Shown: piece by piece, positions 22,022 through 34,500 of the stretch
Position numbering within the stretch: position 1 is the first letter of the stretch
Layout: every line of letters begins with the position of its first letter
Origin: Chrysaora quinquecirrha
Taxonomy: Eukaryota; Cnidaria; Scyphozoa; Semaeostomeae; Pelagiidae
DNA: 64,000 nt
Reading direction: 5' to 3'
Assembly (NCBI GenBank): GCA_014526335.1
Contig: JACTAT010000206.1
Location: 94,426-158,425 of the forward strand
Notes under the pieces: generated by a model
The model's database searches: none
Told to the model about the DNA's origin: nothing
Seen by the model: the letters and a program-made list of their open reading frames with translations, nothing else
Position numbers and translations under genes: made by a program

Positions 22022-23271
22022 TGTCTTATCCAAAATCGTGCCACATTTGAACTTTTAAGAAAACGTTCAGACACCATTTTTTTCAACTTCAATTGAAACT
22101 TCAGAAATGTTTTTTTCTCGAAACAAGACTAGGCACTCAGGCTCGTATCGATTTTATTTCGATTTCGTTTTTGACGCATTTTTTAAGTTTAAAACACTAA
22201 AAGACAACCTGCTACTTTCTCGATGATTCTCATTCTCCTCATTGATCTCAATTCAACTTGCATTGGATCTTTTAGATTCAATAACATGCCGGTCGCCATG
22301 GAACATTGGTATTTTCTGAAATTATCTACCGGATTTTTTGCAAAGTGTAGTGTACACTGCAACATTAATGCGAACTGCAACATTAATGCGATGATTGCAA
22401 TGGTATAACACAAAAATTGTCTTTTTCTCGTCCAGGCAGCCTTTTCAAAGTGTATCCGAACCATTTGTATCTTGAGAACGTTTTATCCGGACAGGGGGTA
22501 AGAGTTATCCCGCGATCGTGTAAACGGGACCTAGATCTGCTGAACTTGTGTTTTGGGAAGGATTGAAGTTCCAAGGCTTTGAAAATCCCTTTATATGTAA
22601 GTAATGAAAATTGTGAGACAGGGGCAGTACCAAAACTTTTACGACAACTTGCTTGTTGAGTCTGGGCGACCATTTTGTCTTTTGAACAAGATCAATCTTG
22701 TTTTGCAGGTCATGTATATTATAGCTAAGACTCTGAAGTTTTTTTCACGTTGAAAAAGAAAATTTTGCAATATGGAATATTTCATATGACCCAAAATATC
22801 CAGAAAGCCAATAAAATTACGAAAATATCTGACCTCTTATATGGCGGATCCGTAAGTCCGACAAATCGTGTACACCAATTTAAGAGCGGAATTTCCCCTT
22901 CGCTGTTGTGATTTGTAATGATTATCAATTCAATCAGTCCAGTCAATTGGAAATATTACTTCCCATAAATTGGCACGAAATAAAATGGTATGAGCGGTAA
23001 AGATCTTAGATATCTAATTTCAACATTAGATGTAATGCGAAAAGAGGATTTCATCATACAGTAAGTTGTTATGAGATACGGGGAAAACCCCACGCGACAA
23101 GGAAATGAAATATCTAGTTCTTGGAAGCAAAAAAGCCCAATACATCCTGACAGGTGAAATTTAATGCACCAATCAAATTGAAGATACAGACGTCGCTACT
23201 TTGGTTCTCTTCTCTGGTAGGGATAGTTGGCTGTTGAGAGCTGCTGTGTTGTCACAAGAGCAGTTCTAAAA
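22022..23271. other. 5' flank of 7TM member C
   Basis: No supported gene. The region from about 22150 to 22650 is unremarkable, with CGCGATCGTGTAAACGGGACC near 22513. Similar GTGTAAACACCCC wording occurs at 11600. Confidence 0.4.
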
Positions 23272-24512
23272 ATGAATAAAACTGAAGAAAAGATCGACAT
23301 GGAAGAGATGATATCATTTTCTGAAACCAGAAAAGAATCGACAGAGAATACAACCTCAGGAAATATCTTCTGCTCTGATAGGATATTGAAATTTGTATCC
23401 TGTTTGTTTTTTGGTATAGTTTCTTGTTGGTTTTCAGATCGCAGAAAGAAGAAATATTCCCTAATATTGTCCTCATCTATTGTTGTACTGCAGTGGTTTT
23501 CCGTTGTAGGCTACATATACTGTAACCACATGTTTTGGTCGAAGAAGGCTGGTTTCAAGAAAGGAAATCTAACAGACTCAGCAAAAGAAGGAAGTCCGAA
23601 GCTCCCTGAGATCCCTAAAGAAACGCTGTTTATGTTGATCGTGCTGGCAATTTCTCAAGCATTCACCGTCACTATGGCTATCCATTATTTTTACAGCAAT
23701 AAAAATAGATTCTCTTCAAAAGGAACGTTTAATTTGCTCCCCGAAATAAGCGTTTCAGATGAAATCGTCGACATGAGCATCAGCAAATACGCATGGTTAT
23801 TTACGAACATCTTGTTGATTTTTGGTATAATTGGAGTCTTATTTCTACTGTGCACGAGTCTTGCCACAAACACGATGTTCGATTTCCACGGAATACATGC
23901 ATTTCTCAATCACACAACAGCAGGAAATAAAATCATCTATTATATAACAGTGAGCATGCTATTCTGGGGTTCAGGAACGTCCGTATGCGCATGCTGCCTA
24001 TTTCATATTATGTCAGTCCAAATAATCGCCGTTATACGTGATAGTCAGCGTAAAATGCTAAGCAATGCTAAATCAAGGCAAGAGTTCTTTCAACTGCATG
24101 AAAATTTATTGGAATATAAGGACAAACTGCTTAACAAATTCAAGTATTGGTTTGCCATACACAACATTATGTATATTTGCTTGGTCGGATCAATGATTTT
24201 TGAATGGATAGCTTTCATGAAGCATTCTGAATACCAACCAAATTTCCTGGTATCCCAAGTTGCAGGCACTATACTTATCGGGTATAAATTTGTTTTCCTT
24301 TCGTTTCTGCAAGTCTTGTTACAGTGGAATTTTCAAAGATGTATGAAATTATTGCAAGAAAAAATCGTTTCGAAAACATCCCCGAGCTGTTACTATTTCC
24401 TTCGCGTTTTGGGTTTGTCATCTTCGGTTTGCGCATTACACCAAGCGTAGCGTTGATAGCATTTTTATCCAGTTTTGTTGGATTTCTCAAGTACATTGTT
24501 ACTAGCAACTAA
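23272..24512 (+). pseudogene. 7TM family member C with a single-base frameshift
   Basis: The ATG at 23272 is chosen because it follows AAA and opens the conserved N-terminus. A longer non-ATG frame begins at 23227. The frame follows member B through helix 6: a FCSDRILKF-type lead, ANTHER-like order of seven segments, CACCLFHIMSVQIIAVI, WFAIHNIMYICLVGSMIFEW and VAGTILIGYKFVF. At GTTTTCCTTT (about 24292-24300) one base is missing and the frame moves. The family C-terminus then continues in another frame (RFENIPELLLFPSRFGF, then GLRITPSVALIAFLSSFVG) to TAA 24510-24512. As read, translation stops at 24450 with a scrambled last helix. The lesion adjoins a T-run, so a sequencing or assembly error is possible. 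Otherwise this is a very recent loss. Confidence 0.75.
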
Positions 24513-24559
24513 CTTTGAAGTTCATACATAGTATATACTTTTAAGCCCCGGCCAAAAGT

Positions 24560-25029
24560 CAGTGGCGTAGCGGAGGTCTGTGGGGCCCTTAGTGAGGTAG
24601 TGGGACTGGGGCCCCTTGCAACCATGTCTAATTAGGGAGGAGGAGGCTTAAATAGGAAATAGAGACTAGAAAATAGGGACCACGCACAAGGAAATAGGGA
24701 CTTGGAAACTGCAAGTTTTTCGAAAGCTTTTTTGGACGTTCGAATATTTTGGTGGTTGCAACAACCACTTAAATCATTACACAAAGGAGGGTTAGATTTT
24801 CAAACTTCAGGTAATGATAAGCTAACCCTACTCTATAGCATCAACTTTGCAATATCTTATGACTTATTGACTTGCAAGCAGTTTGTCATATAGGAAAACA
24901 CCGGTATTTCATCAAGAAAGATCATTTCATAAAGACATAATTTTTAGCTTTGGGACCCCTTGGAGCCTCTTATCAGCGGTGGCCCTTACTGATTTGCCCT
25001 AAAGGTAACCAGCGTCGGCTACGCAACTG
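24560..25029. mobile_element. hAT-type MITE
   Basis: The ends are CAGTGGCGTAGCGGAGG at the left and the inverse of CAGTTGCGTAGCCGACGC at the right. Flanks of CCAAAAGT (24552-24559) and CCAAACGT (25030-25037) form an 8-bp duplication with one mismatch. No transposase remnant is seen. Confidence 0.72.
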
Positions 25030-25410
25030 CCAAACGTAGCTAACATTTCACCCAAAATTGGCCAACATTCATGTTGGGTAAATTTTGGCAGCGTTTGGCC
25101 ACCTTCCTGGGTGATTTTGGGTTAAGTTGGCTGACATTTGACCAGGGTAAACAATCCACCAAGCATTTCAGAATGTTGGCTTCGTTTGGCCACTAGCGCC
25201 AAAAAAAGGTTTGCTCCATGCATCCGTATCAGAAATTCAGCGCGGAAACATTCATTCAAATCTAAGGTATTCATTTCTTTCTTATTAACTCTGACACCTT
25301 TATGGCCTATTCTTTCTTGACCTTTAGTTATTTAAAAGAATCACAAAGTAATATGTTAAGGAATTGCTAAGAACATTAAGTTCTCGAATTTGACCGTCTG
25401 TTAGCGTACA

Positions 25411-25852
25411 GACCTTTTCAAAGAGGTCTGGTTCGGCGCGACATCTTGATGTAAAATGGTAGACATCTTGAGTAAGGGAATCCTCTCAACGTGCAAAGAT
25501 CGGAATTGCGGTCCTTTCCGGAGAGATATAGCAGCAAATTTTGCTTAAAATTCACGTTTAATAGGAGTTAAAGTGAAAGAAACAATTCAAGTCCCAGTTT
25601 ATCTGCTCTATGAGGCTTGTGAGTTACTTGGATCTTGTTTTCTGAGTTTCTACAGATATTTTTAATATTTACGGTTGTAGATTCCGTTTTGTCTCTTTTT
25701 CTTCTATTATCGTGCATTAGAAGTAAAATCCGCCAAACCACCTCTACAAAAGCGACTGCAATCAAGGTCGTACGCAGAGAGGATTTCCTTACTCAAGATA
25801 TCTACCATTTTCCAGAAAAATGTCGCTGCACCCAGACCTCTTTGAAAAGACC
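25411..25852. mobile_element. Foldback element
   Basis: The left half (25411-25500) and right half (25760-25852) are inverted copies: AGACCTTTTCAAAGAGGTCT at one end, AATGGTAGACATCTTGAGTA further in. There is no coding potential and I could not fix a target duplication. Confidence 0.7.
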
Positions 25853-26224
25853 TATTTTCAGTACTTTGGCTACGCCGAAATTCCTTATAAAAAATGTGTG
25901 CACCCTTTAAAGAACCCTTTACAGTCATAAAATACCTTTTGAAGTCATCATCTACTCCAAAGCCTAGATTAACACTTCGTTTAACAGATTACATTTAACA
26001 TAAATTGCATGTAAATCAATCGATTTTTAAAAGTATTTTAAATTTACCGTTTAAGGGAAAAATTGAGAATTCAAGCTGCAAAAAAATGTTTTTATTTTGA
26101 TTTTCAAATAACAGGAACATACTGTATTTATTTGTTTTCTCTCTTCTGTGGTGTTTGATCTGATCCTATGTACTATGGAGTATAATCGTTTAAATAATCG
26201 TTTTCCCGCTCGTTTCAACAACCT

Positions 26225-26830
26225 GTTGCTTTTGATAGCAGAAGTTTTGGAGAGCTCCAAAATCTGTCGTTTTCAGAAGAATGGTTTTGAAAAATACACA
26301 TTCTGAAAAAAGAAGGCTACCGAAAAAAGAATTGGTTTAGAAGAACACGCCCTAAGTAACCGAAGAATTAACAACATTTCAGGCTAAAAAAGGTGAAAAA
26401 TTAAAAACACCCAGCCTCAATAAAAATTACTGGTACCTATACACTTTTTTTCAATAAGCAGGATTTCAGCCGTCACAGAATGACTGGTACCCCCTAAAAC
26501 CTCTTATTTTGGCTCTTTTCTGGCTTCTCAATGTAACTGACAAGTTTGCAAGCCTGTACAGTATAAAGAAAGCTATTTCACCAGAAATTTTAGCACAATC
26601 TCAGCCCTGGTTGCTTATTGAACAGTTGCTTATTAAAAAAAAGAGTGTAAAAAAATGTGAACCAGCAAATGAATTTTTCACTGCATTTACAAAAGCACTG
26701 TCTAAACAATACTTACGCCAACCTGATGTTTATTTAGGGTGTATTCTTCTTAACCAATTCTTTTTTCGGTTGCCTTTTTCAGAATGTGTTTTTCGAAGCC
26801 ATCAAAAGCAGAAGGTTTCCGAACCTTTCG
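26225..26830. mobile_element. Foldback element
   Basis: The inverted halves share TTTTGATAGCAGAAG, AATACACATTCTGAAAAA and AAAAAAGAATTGGTT. An open stretch inside it (26509-26847) matches no family that I recognise and spans the right arm. Confidence 0.6.
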
Positions 26831-27143
26831 AGACATTTCCGGTTTGAAGTTTGAAAGAGATTTCCATTTTACCAGTTACCAGGAAACATTCAACGAAAGG
26901 GTCTGGGGACGAGGCAAGCAAGAATTTTGGCGCGAAAAGATTTAGATTTCCAGAATTGTGTTTCAGGAAAATCACGGATTCTGTTTTTGGAAGCATTCTG
27001 TTTTCCAAATTCGGAAGGTTTTGGAGGCCAAGAATAACACGCCCTTAAGCTATGTCTTAAATTTCTGATTATTGTTAGTATAGCAGAATATTTCTATCCC
27101 CGGATTATTCGGTACTCCAAAGTAGCTAGCTTATCATTAGCTA

Positions 27144-27502
27144 CACTCTTTTTTTTTATAAGAACCAGGAAATTTTAATCGAGGCTGGCTGTTCTTAAAT
27201 TTTTGCCGTTTTTTAGTCTGAAATGTTCTTAATCTGTTCTTAATTCCTTGGTTACTTATATATCTATATTTTTCAATAAATGTCTGGAGTGGTACTAGGT
27301 TTGTGCGAAAATGCAGCACTCTTGTCTATTTCTTTGTTTGCTTGCTTTTTACGTTCAGTCTGACTGTCTTACTTACATATTTTGCTGATATTCTTAGGGC
27401 TTTTGAAAAGTCCAGCCTCAGCTTGTTCTTAATTTGTTCTAAAAATCTGGGAAAAATCCAGGCTCGTGTTCTTAGAAAATTGTTCTTATAAAAAAAAGAG
27501 TG
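27144..27502. mobile_element. MITE, CACTCTTTTT ends with TA flanks
   Basis: The inverted ends are CACTCTTTTTTTTTATAAGA and its inverse, with TA at both edges (27142-27143 and 27503-27504). A related but different element at 40468-40888 has CACACTTTTTTGTAAGAATA ends. A short deleted relative lies at about 58686-58784. Confidence 0.8.
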
Positions 27503-27504
27503 TA

Positions 27505-28327
27505 TAGTACGTATTTAACTAGCTTCTGTTTAGTTATAAATATGTAGGACACTGATGTCTTTAACAAAATTTAGTTGACTATTTATCATTTGAAAATACA
27601 AAGCCTTCAGTTTAAATTCGCGATTAGTTCAAATTTCAGGCAACAATTTTAATTTTTTTAAATTTATATGAAAAGAAATAATTTAACACTAACATATTTA
27701 AATAGGCTTGGTTTGTATTACTACGAAATTTAAAACAATCCAATTTCAAAAATTTTATTATACTGAATTAATTTATCACTTTATATGTATTACTACATTA
27801 CAACATTATACAGCTTTTTATTTTTTAATAGATAAACAAAGCCGTTATTTTGATTTTATTCAGTGTTATAATACAATACTAAAACTACGTTAAACTAGTT
27901 TTTAAGTTTTAGTTTATTAAAAGGTAAGGAGTAAAATACATTATATAACTGTTCTGCATCCTAATTCTTAGTAGAGGGTTTTTGATAAGAAATTAAATCT
28001 GGTTGATTCAAAAACAATCTGCCTGGTGGAAATTTTAGAGAATGGACTATCAAAGTGGAGAAATTTCCGATGATTCAGTAAAAGTGGACGTTACTCCAGT
28101 GAGGAGAACAGACTGATTTGTAAACAATTTGTAAGCATTTTCTATGCAGAATCGTGAACAATCTTTCTCCAACATCTTTTTTAGTAAGATCTTCTGCTAC
28201 CTAACCCTTTTAGGTGAGAAAATTTGCATCTTAAAATTCCTCGGCTCAACCCCTGGTTGAAAATAGACAGAGAATATTTGTTGTCTGGTAATACAACAAA
28301 CTTCAGTCTTAACGCTAATGCATGACT
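27505..28327. other. Intergenic stretch, AT-rich
   Basis: I see no gene or recognisable repeat here. It lies downstream of the last dystrophin exon I can identify and may contain that gene's 3' end. Confidence 0.35.
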
Positions 28328-28398
28328 AGCCTGCGTGCAGACTCAAACCTCTACAAAGGTCCCTCCTTCGTAGAGGTTGGAGTCTGCACGCAGGCTCA
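28328..28398. repeat. Short foldback, AGCCTGCGTGCAGACTC ends
   Basis: A 70-bp hairpin whose arms begin AGCCTGCGTGCAGACTC. A cousin with AGCCTGCGCACAGACTTT arms lies at 62710-62805. Confidence 0.85.
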
Positions 28399-28495
28399 TG
28401 CATGACATTTCTAACAGCTTTTGTGAGCCTTTACAACTGCTGTGTTGCCGCAAAGTGTTGTTTATTTTTTTATCTTCGAAAAAGAGTCTGCTTAC

Positions 28496-28549
28496 CTGAG
28501 TGGCAGCATCCAGTTTGGTACTACCGATTCTTGGCACCATCATACCTTT
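28496..28549 (-). CDS. DMD-like: Probable dystrophin-like exon near the 3' end
   Basis: Eighteen codons in phase 0, GMMVPRIGSTKLDAATQ, ending at a good GTAAGC donor; the acceptor is weak. A short terminal exon ending in TAA at 28431-28439 would fit the phase but is speculative. Confidence 0.45.
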
Positions 28550-31500
28550 CTTTGCAATGGTTGGTAAATAGATAAATAAAAAAAGTGCCACAAGGGAGGA
28601 GGGCAAGTGATTAAGCTCAAGTACGATTGAACTTAATTTGATAAGCATTACGCAAACGAATTTCATCATGTACCTGCTGAAGAAGAAGACGTAATTTCTG
28701 CATTTGCATTTCCAGTTGTCGATTGTGTTCTTCCAATATTCCCTGTCTCTCTGCCATTCTTCTCTTCTCCATTTTTAATCTGTTGTTATCTTGGATTAAT
28801 CCAGATTTCTCCATTTCTTGGTTTTGTTGCTCAAGTTTGATGGACTGAACCTCGTTCTGCAGTTGTCTAAAGAAAACAATTTCAACAGTAAATTTCGACT
28901 AAGGCCATATTCACCTATTTCAGGCTGCAATGTTGTTAATATGTTCTTAGGGAATTTCCATGAAAATGAACTGAGGGGAGGCAACAGAGCGTTGGCAACT
29001 TGGCTACTTTTAAAAGAATAAAAGTTTGACATTAGAAATTAAGTGAATAAAACTTACCTGTTATCGTTTTCCAGAGCAGCGAACAGATTGGCCATTTCTC
29101 TGTTTTGGTCGTCACTAAGTGGTGAGATTTTAGGCATTGTGTCTCGATTGGTTGCTAGGTTCTTGAATAAAAAAAGGAAAATGTCAACTAAAGTTGTTGG
29201 TGAGAAGAAAAATTACAGGTAATCTTCACCTTAATAATTACAAGTACAAAGTGCATATTCATTTGATTTGTGTTCGACCTAACTGATACGGAAAAGGCGT
29301 CGGCAGCAGCATAATTCCTATGACTGGAATCTCTTTCTATCCGATTTCTCTGTAACCCAATATTCAACACCAGCGATACATAGGGAAAATACATATTAGA
29401 TGGAGGTTCAAGAACGTGTACACTGAACTGATGATGCTCGATGTGAACGCTTATCACATGGCACTATTTTGCTTTGCTTATTTGGTAGCTGTCCTATGTC
29501 CTTGTCATTCACTCACCTCTAGATACAAACTAAGAAAACCAAACTGATCTGACTCAATGGAAAGATAATGCAAATAAAAGTTCGGCCAATTTAAGATGCA
29601 TATATGAAATTAAAAATACGCTGAGCAATCGCAGTATCGGGAGTTTGCAAAGCGACACCGGTATAATTCACAAATGAGCTGACGGAAATATTTTATATCA
29701 AACAAAAATTTCACCAATTTGGATTGTCCAAAACATTCGGTTTTAAGATTTGAAAAAGAAGAAATTAAAACTCGAGTATATTCATAGACTTACTTCTCTT
29801 TTCAAGGACGAATAATCATTGTCAACGCTAGGAAATAAAAAGTATTGAATTAATTATAAACATATCTACAATGGATTGAAAAATTACAAAAAGTTGTTAA
29901 AAAAAACGCCGATAGAATGAGTTTTAGACTGATTGCGTTCAAGTTCAAGTTGTTTAAAGCAACATTTCTGATAAATACTGTTTCATACACTTCTTTTTTA
30001 TCATAAGCTCTTTATAAGAAACCCAGACTCTCGAATGGCCAAAAATTTAAGAAACTCCAGTACTGGAAATTTTTTACGTAGGAAACTTTTCACCTCAGAC
30101 AGCGAAAAGTTTCTTTTTATTTTCTGTTTTTCTTCTGCAATAAAGCATTTCTGTGACAAGCAGACAAACAGGAAACCCATATGCATTCAAATATGATAGA
30201 TAAATGGCTTGGAACATCATTCAGATAGAATAAGTATATGAATAACCAAGAAACTCTTAAGAAACTTTCAAGCTCTGGATCAATTTTTTAGTTTCTTATA
30301 AAAAAATACGTGTATTGTTTCAGGAACCTCTTGTTGATAAAAATTGACAATGTCTATTTTAACGAAACGTCAAGTTCAAAGAGTGAAACATACTATCATA
30401 CTACATCCAGAAAATATTTCACAGCTTCAGACAACCTAAAAATTGTTTGTCTGGGATTTCTTTGATAACAAGGATCATTTTCATAACAAGAACAGAAATC
30501 TGTCATAGTACTGAAAGTTTTTCAAAATTCACGGATTCTGAGTACAGGAAACTTCTCTAAAGTTTCTTCAATGCGGGAAATTTCAATCCATTCAATCAAT
30601 ATCAATGTCAATAATGTATTTCATCAAAACGATATTTTAAACCGGCGATGCTGAATAAGAAACACGAAAAATAATTTGTATTCTGCACGCAAGATGCAAG
30701 GAAATGTTTATCAGATACCTGAAATACTTTGTGAGGTTTTTCAAGAAAAAGAGTCTTTCTAAAATTTTCTGCAGCGTTTCTTATAAATAGAAATACATTC
30801 ACATTCTTTCTGTCAGTTTCTGCATTTTAAACCAAACAACAATCTTATTTAAGAGTAATTTACTTAGAAATGTTATCTTAAGCATACCTTGAAGAGGGGA
30901 GCGATTCTTGGCTTTTTGACCTGCAAAATGAATGTTAAAGTAGAAAAAAATCAGAATATTGAATGAAACTGTAGGATATTCTTCAAACAGTCTGAAGGGC
31001 TCATGTGCAGCAAATGTAGAGGTCGTGAACAATATCACTCGTCTCTCAAGGATTATGATATCTTATGCGAATACAATACGAATGTAACCTTAATCAACTG
31101 AATTGCAGTCACTGGATATAGCCTGGTTTCCAATATGGCTGTCGCTCGGTGTCGTTTGGTGTCGCCGATAGTTTTCGAAATTGCATAAAAGCATTCAATG
31201 AAAAAATGTTGTTTACAATGCAAGCTCCTGCCAAGTTTAATCACAGTGTTTGAAATCAGTGTTTCCAATATTCACCTGTGTGTTTTTAGTTTTGTTTCTT
31301 GCCTGTCGCTTGGTATTACTGCACCGACGCAGGGTGTCACTGAAATGGGTCCCACGTCCCGGGGTCCTACCGAAGGTGTCCCAAGTTCCGGTTTTTTGGT
31401 ATTCAATTGACATGTTGAAGTATGCAAATGAGTGTTTCCAAAGTATCACCAGCACATTATACAAAATTCTGAAACACCAGCCGACCTACTGGAATCAGGC

Positions 31501-34500
31501 AGCGCCAGAACACGGACGAGTTGGCTGTGAATTACGACAAATAGAGGCGCAGAAGTGGGACAAAGCCTAAATGTACTCACTTCGAAAATCAGCAATTGAA
31601 AAATCGATTTTCATTATAATTTTTCTTCACCCCAAGAAGTATTTGCAGCATAAATTTGAAGTTTTTGCACTTGTTTACCTTTCATACGGCTGATGTTCCG
31701 GATCCCATGAGTTTAATCCGCCATTTTGGCTGTGAAGAGAGAAAATACAGTCAATAATTCTAATCAAATCTATTTGATGTGAACTCTTTCAAATCCTTTG
31801 CAACATAGTGCAATGCCCGTCAGACAAACTAAACAGGAACTTCAAGTCCCCGTGAAAGTATTGAACGTAATAAAAAGTGGATTAATTTTGATGTTAACTG
31901 CAATGCAGTTGAGTATTAAAAAGTTTTATAGGCAAGAATGAATTTAAGAATATTTTCCAGGAGAAAATGCTGTACTTCCAGATGAAAGGATGACAGCGTA
32001 AAAGAAACATAACTTGTGAATGTTGGCACCATGAAATATCTAATACAGAAAGAAAACAATAACGGAAATGAGCGCTACGAAGTAGACTTATTGCACGAGT
32101 CGTATAGTTGTCGTTGTTGAGTTGAATTGCTGGACGCTCAAAATACTCTGAGCAAATAGCTGTAGGGCTCTTGCTGTTGTTTTTGTTGTTGTTTGCGAAG
32201 AGTGAGAATCGTAGTAAGTCTAGCTACGAAGAACAAAACAAAGTGCAGCCATGGGCGAAAAACCCCTAAACAACCAAAAACTTCAATGAGTAGATGCATA
32301 AGACTTAGACTCCATCTTTGTCTAAGATAAACTCATTGCGAAAATGCCCCCCCACATCTTCTGATTCGTCCCACGGGTTATTTCGCAGCAAAGAATGTCA
32401 CGGTAATCAAAACTGTAGGAAGAATCCAAACGAGTGAAAACCGTAGCTAGCTCTAATTCGTCGACTAACATAAGGCGGGTGCAAACCGTGCCACCATTGT
32501 TGGCTGACATGTTGGCTGAAAATAGGCCAACATGTTGGTACGGTTTGCCATATTACCACAACATCTGAAATGTTTTGGATTGCTGACGCCATCTACAAAT
32601 GATTTTTTGCAAACATGGTGGAAATAAGAAGTTTGTTTATTGCTCGCTTTTCTCGTTGACGACGACGTGGTCCAACTCAACCTGCCAGCTTAAATCTATT
32701 TCTCACAAAGGTCTCCGAAATAACGTGCGAAATTGAAATTTTGTGCCAACATGTTGACGAGACATAGCAACCGTACCAGCACATCAATTTTGCTCAAATC
32801 AATGAAAATGTTGGCAAACACTTTAAAACATGCCAAAAAATGTTGGCAAACTTTTTTCTCGTTAACAACATGTTGTAAGTTTGGACAAAATCTATAGCAA
32901 ACCAAGCCAAAATGTTTGCCAAGAAATTGTTGGCGGCGGTGAAGTTGGTCAACATGTTGGCACAACCAAGATGTTATCAAGAAAAATACGAATCTTTGAA
33001 GATGAATCTGACTTAAAAATTCAAAAACTCTCACCTTCCGGAAGATTTGTTATTTTGTATTCCATCATGAACATCTTCACTATATTCGCTAGCAGCTTGA
33101 TAGTTTGATGGTTCAGAATAATTATCATCACCATCCTCATAATCACGATTGTTTGATTTGACTGATTGTTCATCTGGTGGTATCTCTGTGAATCGCTTCT
33201 TTGATTCTTTGCGTTTCTTTCTTGACAAGACTTTCAATACTTTGTTTTTAAACATCTTTTGCAAGTCTTTGAAATCGTTACTTTGGGAGCTCTGAAATGA
33301 AAAGACACGTGTACGGATATATTTGAAAAACTGAAATTTGCATGAAACCATAGCTGAAAAGAGAAAAAGTCAAACGGGATAAGAGCTTTTTGGCTGCATG
33401 ACTTGAAGAGTTTACTCCCACGATTTCATGGAGCTCCACAGCACAGTCAATGGCTCTTTGGTCATGCAGTCTAGGTTCGAATCGCATTTACTGCGGTATG
33501 CTACTTGTGGAAAAATCTATCTTAGTTCTATGTCAAATATACATATTCATATGTTTGGTGCTGAAGAAGGCTCAACATAGCAAAAAAAACCAAACAGGAG
33601 GACAGCCTTGGGCCGTGACTTGGAGAGTTAATCGGCGAATTCATTGAACTCTACAGGTCAGAGGAAACTTCGTTAGCCCTTTATTGTCGGTCATGCAGTC
33701 CATGTCCGAATCCCATCTATTGTGCCATGCCACTTGTGGAAAAATCTTTCTTGAATTGCATAGAAATGTGTTACTGAAATAGATTTTCTTTCGAGTCTGG
33801 GATCACGTGCCTAACTAGCAAGCTACTTTTGTAATTGTCATCTCGAAGATATGATATCTACCAGAAATTCGAAGCTAATGCAAAAAAAAATCAGTATGAA
33901 AATAGGATGTACGCTATGTGAGCGAACACATTTTAAAGCATTCTTCGAAATGACTATCAAAAGTGGAAAATGCCATTTAATTCTTATTTGAGTGAAACTG
34001 GAAAATTATAAATTTCCGAAGAAAAAGGAGGAAATGCCACGGAATTCCCGTTACTGTAAACTCTAAGAGTATTAAGCAGCAGTTTTCAAAATATAAAAAT
34101 AAATTAAGATATTTCAGTAGCAACAACGCGTAATTTGTTGTAGCAACAAACGTGGTGTTTTGCTTCGTTTAGTAAAACCAAAAATACCTTCAAACAGCAT
34201 TCAAAGGTGCTGTGGCGTCACGTTGTAATCCAGCTGACCCGTGGTGTCAAGAGCTCAGTGTGGTCAGGGTTCAAGCCCAGCCACGGTAGCGTCACAGCCA
34301 GGGTCGAGGTCTCGATTAGTTAACCTACTACTGAGATCCTAGCGACTGGCGCTAAAACACCATTTCACCTTCACCTTCAACTAGTTTGCAGAGGGATCAC
34401 ACAATCATAGATGATACTCCCAAATTGAAAATTATAAGCATTCTTAGTTGGCTTTTTGTGCCATTTGCTCTCAAAAAAGAATGGAAAGAAGATTTAGCTT

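Noticed and set aside
26509..26847. A 112-codon plus-strand frame
   Set aside because: It spans the right half of a foldback element and shows no family motif.
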